Assembly: GCF_001949125.1 (NCBI RefSeq)
Contig: NZ_MSTI01000164.1
Location: 1-64,000 of the forward strand
Source of the DNA: Deinococcus marmoris
Lineage (GTDB): Bacteria; Deinococcota; Deinococci; Deinococcales; Deinococcaceae
Length of the DNA stretch: 64,000 bases
Reading direction: 5' to 3'
Part shown: positions 28,140 through 38,628 of the stretch, piece after piece
Layout: each line of letters starts with the position of its first letter
Position numbering within the stretch: position 1 is the first letter of the stretch
Program-made: the position numbers and the translations under genes
Notes under the pieces: generated by a model
Told to the model about the DNA's origin: nothing
Database searches by the model: none
The model's input: only the letters and a program-made list of their open reading frames with translations

Positions 28140-29078
28140 ATGAATCTCCACCCTATCCGTCCTGAAGTTGCCGCCCTGATGGACCTGACCCCCGAAGTCG
28201 CCGCCGCCCTGAAGGCGGGGAAGCCCGTGGTGGCGCTGGAAAGCACCATCATCAGCCACGGGATGCCGTACCCGCAGAATGTGGAGATGGCGCGCGGTGT
28301 CGAACAGATCGTGCGCGACAACGGCGCGACCCCCGCCACGATTGCCGTGCTGGGCGGACGCCTGAAAGTGGGTCTGACGCCCGACGAACTGGAGAAGCTC
28401 GCCACCGACAAATCCGTGCAGAAGATCAGCACCCGTGACCTGCCCGTGACGGTGGCGCTGGGGCAGAACGGCGCGACGACGGTGGCCTCCACCATGCGGA
28501 TCGCGTCGCTGGCGGGCATCCGCGTGTTTGCCACGGGCGGTACAGGGGGCGTCCACCGGGGCGCGGGCCAGACGATGGACATCAGCGCGGACCTGCTGGA
28601 ACTGGCCCGCACCGAGGTCTGCGTGGTCAGCGCGGGCGTCAAGAGCATCTTGGACATCGGCCTGACGCTGGAAGTGCTGGAAACCCAGGGCATCCCGGCC
28701 ATCACGCTGGGCAGTGACGAATTCCCCGCCTTCTATTCGCGCCGCAGCGGTTTTGCCTCGCCCCTGAGTGTGGCGAACGAGGCCGAGGCGGCCCGCGTGC
28801 TACACGCCAAATGGACGCTGGGCCTCGGCGGCGGCGTGATGCTCGCCAACCCTGTGCCTGCCGACGCCGAGATTCCTGCCGAGGAGATGGCCGGGCAGAT
28901 CGAACAGGCGCTGTCGGACATGAACGCGCTGGGATTGACCGGCAAGGACACCACGCCCTATCTGCTGGGCCGCATCGTGGAAATTACCGGCGGACGCAGT
29001 CTGGAAACGAATATCGCCCTCGTGCGGCACAACGCGGCGGTGGCGGCACGGGTGGCCGTGGAGTACGCGCGCCTGTAG
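28140..29078 (+). CDS. psuG: Pseudouridine-5'-phosphate glycosidase
   Basis: A 312-aa PsuG/IndA family enzyme. It splits pseudouridine 5'-phosphate into uracil and ribose 5-phosphate. Diagnostic stretches are VVALESTIISHGMPYPQN, VASTMRIASLAGI, FATGGTGGVHRGA (with catalytic histidine), VSAGVKSILDIG and LGSDEFPAFYSRRSG. The full length matches the family. With psuK upstream it completes pseudouridine salvage, except that a haem peroxidase gene lies between. Confidence 0.95.
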   Translation: MNLHPIRPEVAALMDLTPEVAAALKAGKPVVALESTIISHGMPYPQNVEMARGVEQIVRDNGATPATIAVLGGRLKVGLTPDELEKLATDKSVQKISTRDLPVTVALGQNGATTVASTMRIASLAGIRVFATGGTGGVHRGAGQTMDISADLLELARTEVCVVSAGVKSILDIGLTLEVLETQGIPAITLGSDEFPAFYSRRSGFASPLSVANEAEAARVLHAKWTLGLGGGVMLANPVPADAEIPAEEMAGQIEQALSDMNALGLTGKDTTPYLLGRIVEITGGRSLETNIALVRHNAAVAARVAVEYARL

Positions 29079-29088
29079 GTGGAGGGGC

Positions 29089-29136
29089 CACAGCGGGAGA
29101 GCCGGGAGGCATGTTCCCCCCGGCTCTCCCGCTGTG
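29089..29136. terminator. Strong bidirectional hairpin after psuG
   Basis: CACAGCGGGAGAGCCGGG (29089-29106) pairs perfectly over 18 bp with 29119-29136. It lies between the convergent psuG and exported-protein genes and has no T-tract, so termination may need Rho or the stem alone. Confidence 0.7.
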
Positions 29137-29155
29137 TGTGCCCCCTGTCCCGGCG

Positions 29156-29590
29156 TCAGGGCTTGGTGACCATCACGTTGAACGACAGTCCGGCGGGCAT
29201 GATCTTGGTGGTGTCCTGATAGAAGATGCACCACTTGCTGGTCGTGTACCACACACCAATCGGGTACGGCACGTAGCCGCTGGGGGTGGGCGAGGGCGGG
29301 CTGTAGTTGGGGGTCACGAACACCAGCGCGGTGGGCGTGCTGTTGCTGGCCGGGTTGTCAATGCAGGTCCAGTTGGACGTGATGTTGGTTGCCGTGCTGG
29401 TGTGGATGAAGGCTACCACCTTGGTATCCAGGCGGCGCAACTCGGTCTGGGCGGACTGGAAATTGGTGTTCATGTCGGCGGCCTTGATCGCCGATCCAGC
29501 CGTGAAGGTGTTGGGGACGGTGTAGAGCGCAGCCAGGGCAGGGGCGGACAGGGCGGCGGTCAGGGCGGTCAGGGTCAGCAGCTTTTTCAT
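29156..29590 (-). CDS. Exported protein with DUF7452-like domain
   Basis: A 144-aa protein with a cleavable signal peptide (MKKLLTLTALTAALSAPALA). The mature part has a short coiled section (FTAGSAIKAADMNTNFQSAQTELRRL), then a beta-rich domain with FVTPNYSP, IGVWYTTSKWCIFYQDT and LSFNVMVTKP, the pattern of DUF7452 repeats in secreted bacterial proteins. Two cysteines may form a disulfide. The ATG at 29590 has AGGACACC upstream; the longer frame runs into the next gene's end. Function unknown. Confidence 0.65.
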   Translation of the reverse strand: MKKLLTLTALTAALSAPALAALYTVPNTFTAGSAIKAADMNTNFQSAQTELRRLDTKVVAFIHTSTATNITSNWTCIDNPASNSTPTALVFVTPNYSPPSPTPSGYVPYPIGVWYTTSKWCIFYQDTTKIMPAGLSFNVMVTKP

Positions 29591-29657
29591 GGGGTGTCCT
29601 CCGGGTAGGGTGGTGGGGTGGCTAGTGGAGTGGGCGGCGCGGTTCACTGGACTGGAT

Positions 29658-30128
29658 TCACTGGAAGACGGCCTCATCCCAATTGCTGCTGTCCCAGACG
29701 CCTGCCGTGGAAGCGCTGACCGTCACGGTGACCACCTGCGCGGCAGACACCGTGGAGTTGCCAGCGGCGTCGTAGGCGCGGGCCGTGTAGCTGTGGCTGC
29801 CGCTGCTGCCTGCGGCCAGGGTCACGCTCAGGCTGTAGGGTTCGCTGGTGTCCTCGCCCAGCGGGGCCACGCCGTCAAAGAAACTGACCTTGCTGACGCC
29901 CACGTTGTCGCTGGCGGCGGCGCTCAGGGTCACAGTGCCGCCCTCGGCTGCCGCCGCCGGAGTGGCGCTCAGGGTGACCGTGGGGGCCTGGGTATCGCCT
30001 GTTGGCGCGTCGCCGCCGCCACAGGCGCTGAGCAGCACGCTCAGCAGCAGTGGGGCGGCGTACATGGCCACCCGCCACAGCCCCGGCGAACGTGCCCTGA
30101 TCTTCGGTGTAGACCTGAATGTCTGCAT
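29658..30128 (-). CDS. Lipoprotein with Ig-like domain
   Basis: A 156-aa protein with lipobox LLSVLLSACGGG near residues 27-38, so it should be lipid-anchored. A threonine-rich linker leads to one immunoglobulin-like domain (TQAPTVTLSATPAAAAEG to VVTVTVS), which includes KVSFFDGVAPLGEDTSEPYS and SYTARAYDAAGNST, the pattern of chitinase/cadherin-like Big domains. The C-terminus ends WDSSNWDEAVFQ. A GGGGAGG site before the ATG fixes the start. It lies 67 bp before another exported-protein gene and could share a transcript. Function unknown. Confidence 0.68.
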   Translation of the reverse strand: MQTFRSTPKIRARSPGLWRVAMYAAPLLLSVLLSACGGGDAPTGDTQAPTVTLSATPAAAAEGGTVTLSAAASDNVGVSKVSFFDGVAPLGEDTSEPYSLSVTLAAGSSGSHSYTARAYDAAGNSTVSAAQVVTVTVSASTAGVWDSSNWDEAVFQ

Positions 30129-30271
30129 GCATCCTCCCCGAAGCCGGGAAAAAGCTGTGCTGGGGACCGCCGGTGCGCGGTATCAGCTCCTTTTGCCCTG
30201 CTCCTGAACACAGCATGAGACAGCCCCCATGATCAACCCGTGATCAATATGGCTGCGGTCAAAATCAGGTC

Positions 30272-30318
30272 AAGGGCACATGCTGGAGGCTGTCTTTCTC
30301 CCTCTGGCATGTGCCCTT
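30272..30318. terminator. Long inverted repeat downstream of metK
   Basis: AAGGGCACATGC (30272-30283) pairs perfectly with GCATGTGCCCTT (30307-30318); the inner bases TGGAGG/CCTCTG extend it weakly. It lies 42 bp past the metK stop, so termination of metK is the likely role. Confidence 0.5.
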
Positions 30319-30360
30319 TGATGTGGATGTCGTGTTTGGGAAGTTTTCCTCCCGCCCTGC

Positions 30361-31584
<1,224 letters not shown>

Positions 31585-31764
31585 GTCTAAGCTCCTTGCG
31601 TGCCGGGCGGCGTCTCACAGAACGGCCTGGAGAGGGATGGCGCTGTGTTCCCGGTCACGGCCTGCCGCTCCATGCCCGGAGCGCGGCAAGTGCAGGGTAA
31701 CGCACAGGGGCGGGGGCAAAAAAGGAAGGGATGGCCCCATTCATCCGCCGCCCTACTGCCCACG

Positions 31765-31796
31765 CCTGACATCCCCCTGACCTGAGCGGTCAGAAT
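31765..31796 (+). promoter_or_regulatory. Candidate Pho box and promoter of phoB
   Basis: CCTGAC at 31765 and 31776 are direct repeats 11 bp apart, followed by a CAGAAT hexamer (31791-31796) 8 nt before the phoB ATG. The same arrangement occurs before phoU at 33502. PhoB boxes in other bacteria are 11-bp direct repeats, so autoregulation is likely. The motif itself is inferred. Confidence 0.5.
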
Positions 31797-31804
31797 GGAA
31801 GGCA

Positions 31805-32490
<686 letters not shown>

Positions 32491-32494
<4 letters not shown>

Positions 32495-33444
32495 CGGCAG
32501 CCTCTGGCACGGTCCCGGACTTCTGGATCGACGCGCTGCCCCAGGCGGTGCTGCTGTGCGGCGGCGGCAACGTGGTCCGCATCAACGCGGCGGCCTCACG
32601 GTTGTGGGGCGTCACGCAGGCGCGGGCGGCGGGCCGTCCGGTGCTGGAGGTGGTGCGGCGGCATACCTTAGAGGCCCTGATCGAGCGCGGCGGTGAACTG
32701 GAGCTGGAGGTGGGCGGGCGCACCCTGCGCTGCACGGCCACCCGCGACGGCGAGGTCTCGGCCCTGGTGGTCGAGGACATTACCGAACACCACCGCCGCG
32801 AGGCCGAACTGCGCGAGGCCACCGCCGTCCTCTCGCACGAGTTCCGCACCCCGGTCACGGCCCTGCGCGGCGTGCTGGAGGCGCTGGAATACGACATGCC
32901 GCGCGAGCTGTCGCAGAATTTCGTGCGCCAGGGCTTGCAGGAAACGGGGCGGCTGGCCCGGCTGGTAGAAGACCTGGCCGTGGGTTTTCGGCCCACCCGC
33001 GCCCGCACCCTGCCACTGGCCGAGGCTTTTGCCCGCGCCGAACGCCTGCTGGAAAATGAGTTGACCGCGCGCGGCTCCCGCCTGAGCTTCGGCCCGGACC
33101 ATCTGGTGCGCGCCGATCCCGATAAATTGCTTCAGGTGCTGCTCAACCTGATCGAGAATGCCCTGAAATACGGCCCACCGGGCCAGGACATCGAGGTCCA
33201 GACTGCCGGGCGCGGCACCTGGGCCGAGGTCTGCGTGCTGGATCACGGCCCGCCCATCCCAGATACCGACAGTCTGTTTCAGGCCCACACGCGCGGCGTC
33301 CACGCCAGCGGCCAGGGCAGCGGCATGGGCCTGTACATCGTCCGCAGCGTCGTTCAGGGTTGGGGCGGTCAGGCGTGGGCAACGCGCGCAGGCGGGCGCA
33401 ATGCCTTCTGCTTCACGCTGCCGGGGGTCGGGGGAAGGGGCTAG
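32491..33444 (+). CDS. phoR: PhoR-type sensor histidine kinase (soluble)
   Basis: A 317-aa histidine kinase starting in the ATGA overlap with phoB. Residues 10-100 form a PAS-like domain, the HisKA phosphoacceptor is H116 in LSHEFRTPVTALRG, and the ATPase domain has LLQVLLNLIENALKYG and GQGSGMGLYIVRSVVQGWGG. No membrane segment is visible, unlike classical PhoR, so it should sense through PAS or partner proteins such as PhoU. phoU follows after 121 bp with its own repeat-containing promoter. Confidence 0.85.
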
Positions 33445-33490
33445 CAAGGTGCTCGTCAGAGATTGTCCGCCCGTCTGTCGGAACCGTCCG

Positions 33491-33535
33491 GCAGACCTCC
33501 CCCTGACCCTCCCCTGACGTGCCGGGTGCTACGTT
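33491..33535 (+). promoter_or_regulatory. Candidate Pho box and promoter of phoU
   Basis: CCTGAC at 33502 and 33513 are 11 bp apart, with a weaker GCAGAC unit at 33491 in phase. TACGTT (33530-33535) follows as a -10 candidate. The match to the repeats before phoB suggests PhoB control. Confidence 0.5.
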
Positions 33536-33565
33536 GCCCCAGGCTGACCGCCCCCAGGAGTTCCC

Positions 33566-34210
33566 ATGCGTGAAGTGCTTGAAAACGATCTGAGAAGCGT
33601 CCTGAACGGCGCTCTGAACATGCTGGGCACCGTCGAACAGATGCTGCCGGTGGCCGCCGACGTGCTGCTACGCGAACAGACCGAGCGGCTCTCTGAAGTG
33701 CGCGCCCTGGATCTGGAGGTAGACGCTCAGGAGGCCCGGATCGAGGCCGAATGCTTGCGGATCATCGCGCTGCACCAGCCGGTGGCCCGTGACCTGCGGC
33801 TGGTGGCGCTGATCCTCAAGAGCCTGTCGGATATCGAGCGCATGGGCGATTACGTGGTCCATGTGGCCGAGGACGGCGCGGAACTGGCACAGGCCCCGGC
33901 CCTCAAGAAATACGTCAATCTGGCGCGGATGCTGGCCCGCCTGGGCGAGATGAGCCAGAACCTGCGCACGGCCATCGCGGACCGCGACGTGGCCCGCGCC
34001 GAGGCCACCATCGTCATGGACGACGAGGTCGATGACCTGTACGAGCAGATTCAGCGCGAACTGGTGACCTACATGCTCGAAGACCCGCGCAACATCAGCA
34101 AGGCGCTGATGCTGATGCGGGTGGGGCGCAGCCTGGAACGTGTCGGCGACCACATGGAAAACGTCGCCGAACGCGTGCGCTACTGGGTCACGGGCGTGCG
34201 GGAGGCGTAG
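33566..34210 (+). CDS. phoU: Phosphate signalling protein PhoU
   Basis: A 214-aa all-helical PhoU with two three-helix repeats. The metal-contact motifs are visible as LILKSLSDIERMGDYVVHVAE near residues 88-108 and LMRVGRSLERVGDHMENVAE near 185-204. PhoU links the Pst transporter to PhoR and restrains Pho signalling. A CAGGAG site precedes the ATG. The pst transporter genes are not in this window. Confidence 0.94.
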   Translation: MREVLENDLRSVLNGALNMLGTVEQMLPVAADVLLREQTERLSEVRALDLEVDAQEARIEAECLRIIALHQPVARDLRLVALILKSLSDIERMGDYVVHVAEDGAELAQAPALKKYVNLARMLARLGEMSQNLRTAIADRDVARAEATIVMDDEVDDLYEQIQRELVTYMLEDPRNISKALMLMRVGRSLERVGDHMENVAERVRYWVTGVREA

Positions 34211-34223
34211 GGATCAGGTCGCC

Positions 34224-34772
34224 TCAGCTCTGGGTCACGCGGCAACTGCCGCCGTACACCGTGCTGAGCTTGGCGAACAGGCCGTCGATCTCCTCCTGTG
34301 AGCCGGACAGCCCCACGCCCTCGTAACTGGTCTGGGCGTTGTTGTAGGACTGGCGGATGAAACAGACCACCAGCCGCTCTGGATTGGAAATATCCCAGAC
34401 CTGAAAACGCGTCCCCTGCTGCACCTCGTACAGGTTGATGTAGCCGTTGTCGCCGTCGTAGTACCAGTCTCCACCGCTACGGTATCTGGGTGGCGCAGCC
34501 GTCAGGGTGATCTTGCTTCTCAGGGCATTGTTGTTCTGATCCAGGCCGCTGATGGTCCAGACAGACTCTGCTTTGATGGGATAGCGGGGGGACCTGGACT
34601 CGGGTTTCTTGGCGCTGGAGTCGCCAGTGGCCAGACTGCCCGTCACAGAAGTGCTGGGGGCTGGAATCTTGACGCCAAAATCGCTGGTGGCAGGCGCACA
34701 GGACCCCAGCGAGACGGCGGTGGTCAGGACGGCGAGAGACAGCAGGGTAGATTTGAGCAGAGCGGATTTCAC
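34224..34772 (-). CDS. Lipoprotein, unknown function
   Basis: A 182-aa protein starting with GTG at 34772. The signal VKSALLKSTLLSLAVLTTAV ends in lipobox SLGSC. A serine-rich linker follows, then a domain with WTISGLDQNNNALRSKITLT, GGDWYYDGDNGYINLYEV and LVVCFIRQSY that resembles none I know. TACAAT (34780-34785) 7 nt upstream supports this GTG over an earlier one at 34820. It converges on phoU with 13 bp between stops. Function unknown. Confidence 0.62.
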   Translation of the reverse strand: MKSALLKSTLLSLAVLTTAVSLGSCAPATSDFGVKIPAPSTSVTGSLATGDSSAKKPESRSPRYPIKAESVWTISGLDQNNNALRSKITLTAAPPRYRSGGDWYYDGDNGYINLYEVQQGTRFQVWDISNPERLVVCFIRQSYNNAQTSYEGVGLSGSQEEIDGLFAKLSTVYGGSCRVTQS

Positions 34773-34835
34773 AGAAAAAATTGTAGAGGATTCCCTGCGC
34801 TGGGAGAACAAAAATGACACTTCCCCCGGCGGGGG

Positions 34836-35666
34836 TTATTTCCCGAATCTACGATCCCTACCCTGAAAGTCGCGCAGCGCCCGCAGGAAGTCCACCCGCC
34901 GGAAGCCCGGCCAGTACACGTCGCAAAAGTAGTACTCGGAATACACGCTCTGCCACAGCATGAAGCCGGACAGCCGGATCTCGCCGCTGGTGCGAATGAT
35001 GAAATCGGGGTCTGGGGTGTCGGCGGTGTACAGGTGGGCGCTGATGTGGTCCGGGGCCAGTTCGGCGGCTGCCTGTTCCAGCGACATTCCAGCGGCGGCC
35101 TGGGCGTTCAAATGCGTCTTGACCGCGTCCACGATTTCCTCGCGCCCACCGTAGCCCACGGCGATGTTCAGGCGCATGCCGTCGTAGTGGGCGGTCTTTT
35201 CCTCCAGCTCACGCAGCGCGTCCAGCACATGTCCCGGAAAGTTGCTGTGCTGGCCGATGGCGCGGACCTTGACCCGGTTGGCGTGGATGCGCGGATCGGT
35301 GGACAGGTTCAGCGCCTCGCGCTCCAGCAGGCTCAGGATGTGCGCGATCTCCTGCGGATCGCGGTTGTTGTTGTCGGTGGACAGCACCCAGATGGTCACG
35401 GCAGGAATGCCCAGTTCCAGGCACCACTGCAAGACCTCGTGCGCCTTGTCTGCGCCGAAGGAATGCCCCATCTCAAGCCCCATGCCCCCGGCGCGCGCGT
35501 AGCGGCGGTTGCCGTCCAGAATCAGGCCCAGATGACGTGGTAGTTTGCCGCCCGCCGCCACTTCACGGGCCAGCCGTTGCTCGTAACCCCACAGCAGCGC
35601 CCCACGCGCCGCACTGCGCGTTTTCTGAAGCGTGCGGACGGCGGCGGCAGCGGGGTTGGACTTCAT
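34836..35666 (-). CDS. uppS: Isoprenyl transferase (undecaprenyl diphosphate synthase family)
   Basis: A 276-aa cis-prenyltransferase. The catalytic Asp is D51 in LGLILDGNRRYARAGG; WVLSTDNNNRDPQEI, LNIAVGYGGREEIVDAVK and FIIRTSGEIRLSGFMLWQ are family motifs. It condenses IPP onto an allylic diphosphate to make the lipid carrier for cell wall synthesis. The ATG at 35666 gives a normal N-terminus; the frame upstream overlaps mutY and is rejected. TAAACT 10 nt upstream is a possible -10. Confidence 0.92.
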   Translation of the reverse strand: MKSNPAAAAVRTLQKTRSAARGALLWGYEQRLAREVAAGGKLPRHLGLILDGNRRYARAGGMGLEMGHSFGADKAHEVLQWCLELGIPAVTIWVLSTDNNNRDPQEIAHILSLLEREALNLSTDPRIHANRVKVRAIGQHSNFPGHVLDALRELEEKTAHYDGMRLNIAVGYGGREEIVDAVKTHLNAQAAAGMSLEQAAAELAPDHISAHLYTADTPDPDFIIRTSGEIRLSGFMLWQSVYSEYYFCDVYWPGFRRVDFLRALRDFQGRDRRFGK

Positions 35667-35709
35667 AGACTGGGGTAGTTTAGCGCGCCAGAAAACATCG
35701 GGGCGTCCC

Positions 35710-36789
35710 TCAAACGGATGAACCGTCTGTGAGAGCGGTGGCAAAGAGGCTTTCCTGCCGCGTTCGCAGCAGCCCCAGCGCCTTGTGGTCCAGTCGGGAG
35801 AGTGCCGCCGCCGCCACCGTCTGCCCAGGTGAGTCGGAGGCCGCCGCATACACATGCAGGGTGATCTGGCGGTGCGTCATGCTGTGCTGGACCTGCCCCA
35901 ACAACTCGCCTGGACGCGCACCCAGCCGGGCGCACAGCACTTCCAACGCTTTCAACACTGTCGCCTCCGTCTGCTGCGGGCCGATCTCAAGCATTGGCAG
36001 GCCCATCAGCCCGCCCAGCAGGCCACCTTCACGCCGCTCCAGCACGGCCTCCCGCTCATCTCCGATCAGCACGGCCACGGCCTGAACCGTCCGCACCGCC
36101 GCCCGGACTTTAGGGGCAGGAAAGGATGTTGGCGTGCCACTTGCCAGCGCCGCACAGTGGGCCGACAGCGGACATTCGGCGCAGCGCGGGGCCTTGGGCG
36201 TGCAGACCGTTGCGCCCAGGTCCATGACCGCCTCGTTCCACGCGCCGGGGCGGGCGGGGCACAGCAGGGCGTCGGCCCGCGCCTGAATCCAGGCGTCTGT
36301 CGGTCTCGCCTCGCCGTAGAGCCGCGCCAGCACGCGGCGCACATTGCCGTCGTTGACTGCACAGGCCCCACCAAAGGCCAGACTCGCCACGGCGGCGGCG
36401 GTGTACGGCCCCACCCCTGGCAGCGCCAGCCAGCCCCCGTAATCGCCCGGAAAGCCGTTTTGAACGATGGCTTTTGCCGCACGGTGCAGGTTGCGGGCGC
36501 GGGCGTAATAGCCGCAGCCTTCCCAGGCTTTCAACACGGCTTCTATGGGGGCTTCGGCCAGCGCCCGCACGTCGGGAAACGCCTCCAGAAAGCGGTCATA
36601 GTAGTGCAGGCCGCGCGCCACCTGGGTCTGCTGGAGCAGAATCTCAGCCACCCACACGCGGTAGGGGTCACGCGCGCCCTCTGTGCCCAGCCGCCACGGC
36701 AACTCACGGCCCGATGCGTCAAACCACGCCAGCAGCGCCGTGCGAATCTCGGGGATGGCTGTGGAAACGGGGTCTGGAACAGCAATCAC
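35710..36789 (-). CDS. mutY: A/G-specific adenine glycosylase MutY
   Basis: A 359-aa base-excision enzyme that removes adenine opposite 8-oxoguanine. Catalytic E49 is in AEILLQQTQV, the helix-hairpin-helix is LPGVGPYTAAAVASLAFG, and D147 lies in VNDGNVRRVL. The [4Fe-4S] cluster cysteines C196, C203, C206 and C212 have the standard 6-2-5 spacing. The C-terminal Nudix-like domain (about 228-345) recognises 8-oxoG. It starts with GTG after TACACT at 6 nt. A MITE lies about 64 bp upstream. Confidence 0.95.
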   Translation of the reverse strand: MIAVPDPVSTAIPEIRTALLAWFDASGRELPWRLGTEGARDPYRVWVAEILLQQTQVARGLHYYDRFLEAFPDVRALAEAPIEAVLKAWEGCGYYARARNLHRAAKAIVQNGFPGDYGGWLALPGVGPYTAAAVASLAFGGACAVNDGNVRRVLARLYGEARPTDAWIQARADALLCPARPGAWNEAVMDLGATVCTPKAPRCAECPLSAHCAALASGTPTSFPAPKVRAAVRTVQAVAVLIGDEREAVLERREGGLLGGLMGLPMLEIGPQQTEATVLKALEVLCARLGARPGELLGQVQHSMTHRQITLHVYAAASDSPGQTVAAAALSRLDHKALGLLRTRQESLFATALTDGSSV

Positions 36790-36795
36790 CGCGCC

Positions 36796-36801
36796 AGTGT
36801 A
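36796..36801 (-). promoter_or_regulatory. Leaderless -10 element of mutY
   Basis: TACACT lies 6 nt upstream of the mutY GTG. Confidence 0.55.
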
Positions 36802-36852
36802 GAGGCGCGGTGCTGGAAAAACAGTGCGTTTTGTCGGGAGCGGAGAACTCCT

Positions 36853-36981
36853 CTAGAGCAGTTGTCATAAAAATGGTCTTTTTATGACCGAGCGGAGCGA
36901 GTGACTTTTACTGGGCAGGACGGAGAATGGAGTCGCCGGAAGTCATTTATTCCGGCGACTCCATTCGGAGAACTGCTCTAG
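36853..36981. mobile_element. Miniature inverted-repeat element (MITE-like)
   Basis: CTAGAGCAGTT (36853-36863) and AACTGCTCTAG (36971-36981) are perfect inverted ends. They can be read as GAGCAGTT termini with a duplicated TA or as AGCAGTT with a duplicated CTAG. Inside are two hairpins: GTCATAAAAA/TTTTTATGAC (36864-36888) and a perfect 16-bp stem (36926-36941 with 36950-36965). No coding capacity. The right CTAG supplies the TAG stop of the minus-strand gene ending at 36978. Confidence 0.8.
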
Positions 36982-38381
36982 GCCCGCAGACCCAGGCCCT
37001 CGCGCTGGGCGGTTTCCGGCCTGCTGCCCGCTGGGGTGCGGACGCGGCGGCGCACGCCATCGGCGTACTCGGCCAGATCGGTCAGGAGGTCCGCCACGCC
37101 CACACGCAGCAGGAACTGGCCGCCGGGCAGCGGGGTCAGGGCCAGGAAGGGCGCGCGGGTCAGGGTTTCGAGGATGCTGCCCAGTTCGGCGTAATTGACG
37201 CCGCTGCCCAGTTTCTCGGCCAGGCGCGGCACGCTGATCACGCTGTGCGCGGGCTGCTGGGCCAGTGTCAGCAGCACGAAGCTGAAGACGCCGCGCTGCG
37301 CCAGATAGGCGCTGACCAGTTCCGCGATGCTGGCCGCAGATTCCATGTCCACATGCCCGGCCTTCCAGTACCCGCGCAGGTCCACCGGGGACAGCGGGGA
37401 CAGCCGCGCGTGTTCGATCAGGGCTTCCAGCGCCTCGTGGGTCAGGCGGGACACACCCTGCGGGTCCTCGCCCTCGCTGCACAGCATGACGCGGTAGCCG
37501 GGTTCCTCATTCCAGGCGGGCGAGGTCCGGGCCTGCTCGTCCAGCGCCACCAGCACCGCGTAACCGTGCGCGCCCAGCTCAGCCTTCAACCTCAGCACGC
37601 CGCCGCCCAGATCGTCCAGGCGGTAGCCGGTCAGGTGGGCCAGTTCGGCCAGTTGTGCTGCTGGCTGCCCGGCCTCCGCGCCGCGCCGAACTTCGGGGGC
37701 GGCGCGCGGTGTCGGGGCGGACGGTCCTGCGGCCACGGCCTGGGCGGTGGCGGCTGACCCGGCAGGCGCACTGGATGCAGGCTGACTGGAAACGGGCTGG
37801 CTAAGAACGGGAACGCTGCCCCACTCGGCCTGGGTCCGTTCGGCGGGTGGTCTGGGCTGAACGCGGCCCACCTGTGTCTGGGCTGCCGCTTCCACCGCAT
37901 TGGCCCGCACCTCGGTCACCCGGACATCGCCCGCGCCGGTTTCGGGGGCGGGTGCCTCGGCAGGCACGGCTGGACGGGCTTCTGTAGGCTGGACCTGCGG
38001 CACTTCCTGCATCCGCACCTCGCGCACGTGGGGGGTGGAGGACACCACCGCGCGGCGCGTTTCCGGGGCCTTGTTGGGTTCGCGGCGGGGCGAGGCCGGC
38101 GGCGCGTAGGGCTTGACGATGGCCTCCACCTGATAGCGTGCCGGGGCCAGATTGGTAATGGTCAACACGTCGTTGACGCCCAGATGTTGCGCGTGATACA
38201 GCCCGCCCAGACCCCAGATACGGGCGCGCTCGGTATCCACCTGCACGTTGTGTTCGTCGCCCTTGTCGTCCACGAAGACGGCGGGACCGCTCTGGTTGAA
38301 AGTGGGTTGCAGGTATTTCAGGATGCTGAGACTGCCTTCTTGCAGACAGGGCCGGGTCACGATGTAACGCATTGATTTCAT
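36978..38381 (-). CDS. Large protein with DNA-binding-like N-terminal domain and disordered linker
   Basis: A 467-aa protein not recognised by name. Residues 1-95 ([20 protein letters not shown] to [11 protein letters not shown]) include [20 protein letters not shown], which resembles a pseudobarrel DNA-binding fold. Residues 96-255 are a proline/alanine/serine-rich linker. Residues 256-455 form a globular region with [20 protein letters not shown] and repeated hydrophobic helices. GGAGG eight nt before the ATG at 38381 fixes the start. The stop TAG lies in the MITE end. Function unknown. Confidence 0.6.
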   Translation of the reverse strand: MKSMRYIVTRPCLQEGSLSILKYLQPTFNQSGPAVFVDDKGDEHNVQVDTERARIWGLGGLYHAQHLGVNDVLTITNLAPARYQVEAIVKPYAPPASPRREPNKAPETRRAVVSSTPHVREVRMQEVPQVQPTEARPAVPAEAPAPETGAGDVRVTEVRANAVEAAAQTQVGRVQPRPPAERTQAEWGSVPVLSQPVSSQPASSAPAGSAATAQAVAAGPSAPTPRAAPEVRRGAEAGQPAAQLAELAHLTGYRLDDLGGGVLRLKAELGAHGYAVLVALDEQARTSPAWNEEPGYRVMLCSEGEDPQGVSRLTHEALEALIEHARLSPLSPVDLRGYWKAGHVDMESAASIAELVSAYLAQRGVFSFVLLTLAQQPAHSVISVPRLAEKLGSGVNYAELGSILETLTRAPFLALTPLPGGQFLLRVGVADLLTDLAEYADGVRRRVRTPAGSRPETAQREGLGLRA

Positions 38382-38615
38382 GCGGGAAACCTCCATTTGA
38401 AACGCACGCACCTGACCTGGCAGGCCAACGGCGCGTGATGGTGCGGTCTGAATTGTCTCTAAAGTAGCAGAATCCGGCGGTCTACGGGGCGTTTACCACC
38501 CCCCTGCCCCCGACGTCCCCCCAGGGTGGCCAGAGATGGGAAAGATGAGGCGAGGCGCAAGCCCCTGGCGGCCCACCCAGCACAGCTCGTGGGTCCTCTT
38601 TTCACCCTTCACCTT

Positions 38616-38621
38616 TATTCT
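38616..38621 (+). promoter_or_regulatory. Leaderless -10 element of the SnoaL-like gene
   Basis: TATTCT lies 7 nt before the ATG at 38629. Confidence 0.5.
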
Positions 38622-38628
38622 GGCAGGC

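Noticed and set aside
31585..31804. Possible SAM riboswitch upstream of metK.
   Set aside because: The gap is GC-rich with a good ribosome site but lacks the conserved core pairing of SAM aptamers that I can recognise.
34202..34225. Hairpin GAGGCG/CGCCTC between phoU and the lipoprotein gene as terminator.
   Set aside because: Only a 6-bp stem across both stop codons with no T-tract; too weak to list.
38412..38628. Radiation/desiccation response motif before mutY or the 467-aa gene.
   Set aside because: No 17-bp TTATG...CATAA palindrome is present; the TTATG/CATAA pieces at 36864-36888 are in the reverse order and belong to the MITE hairpin.
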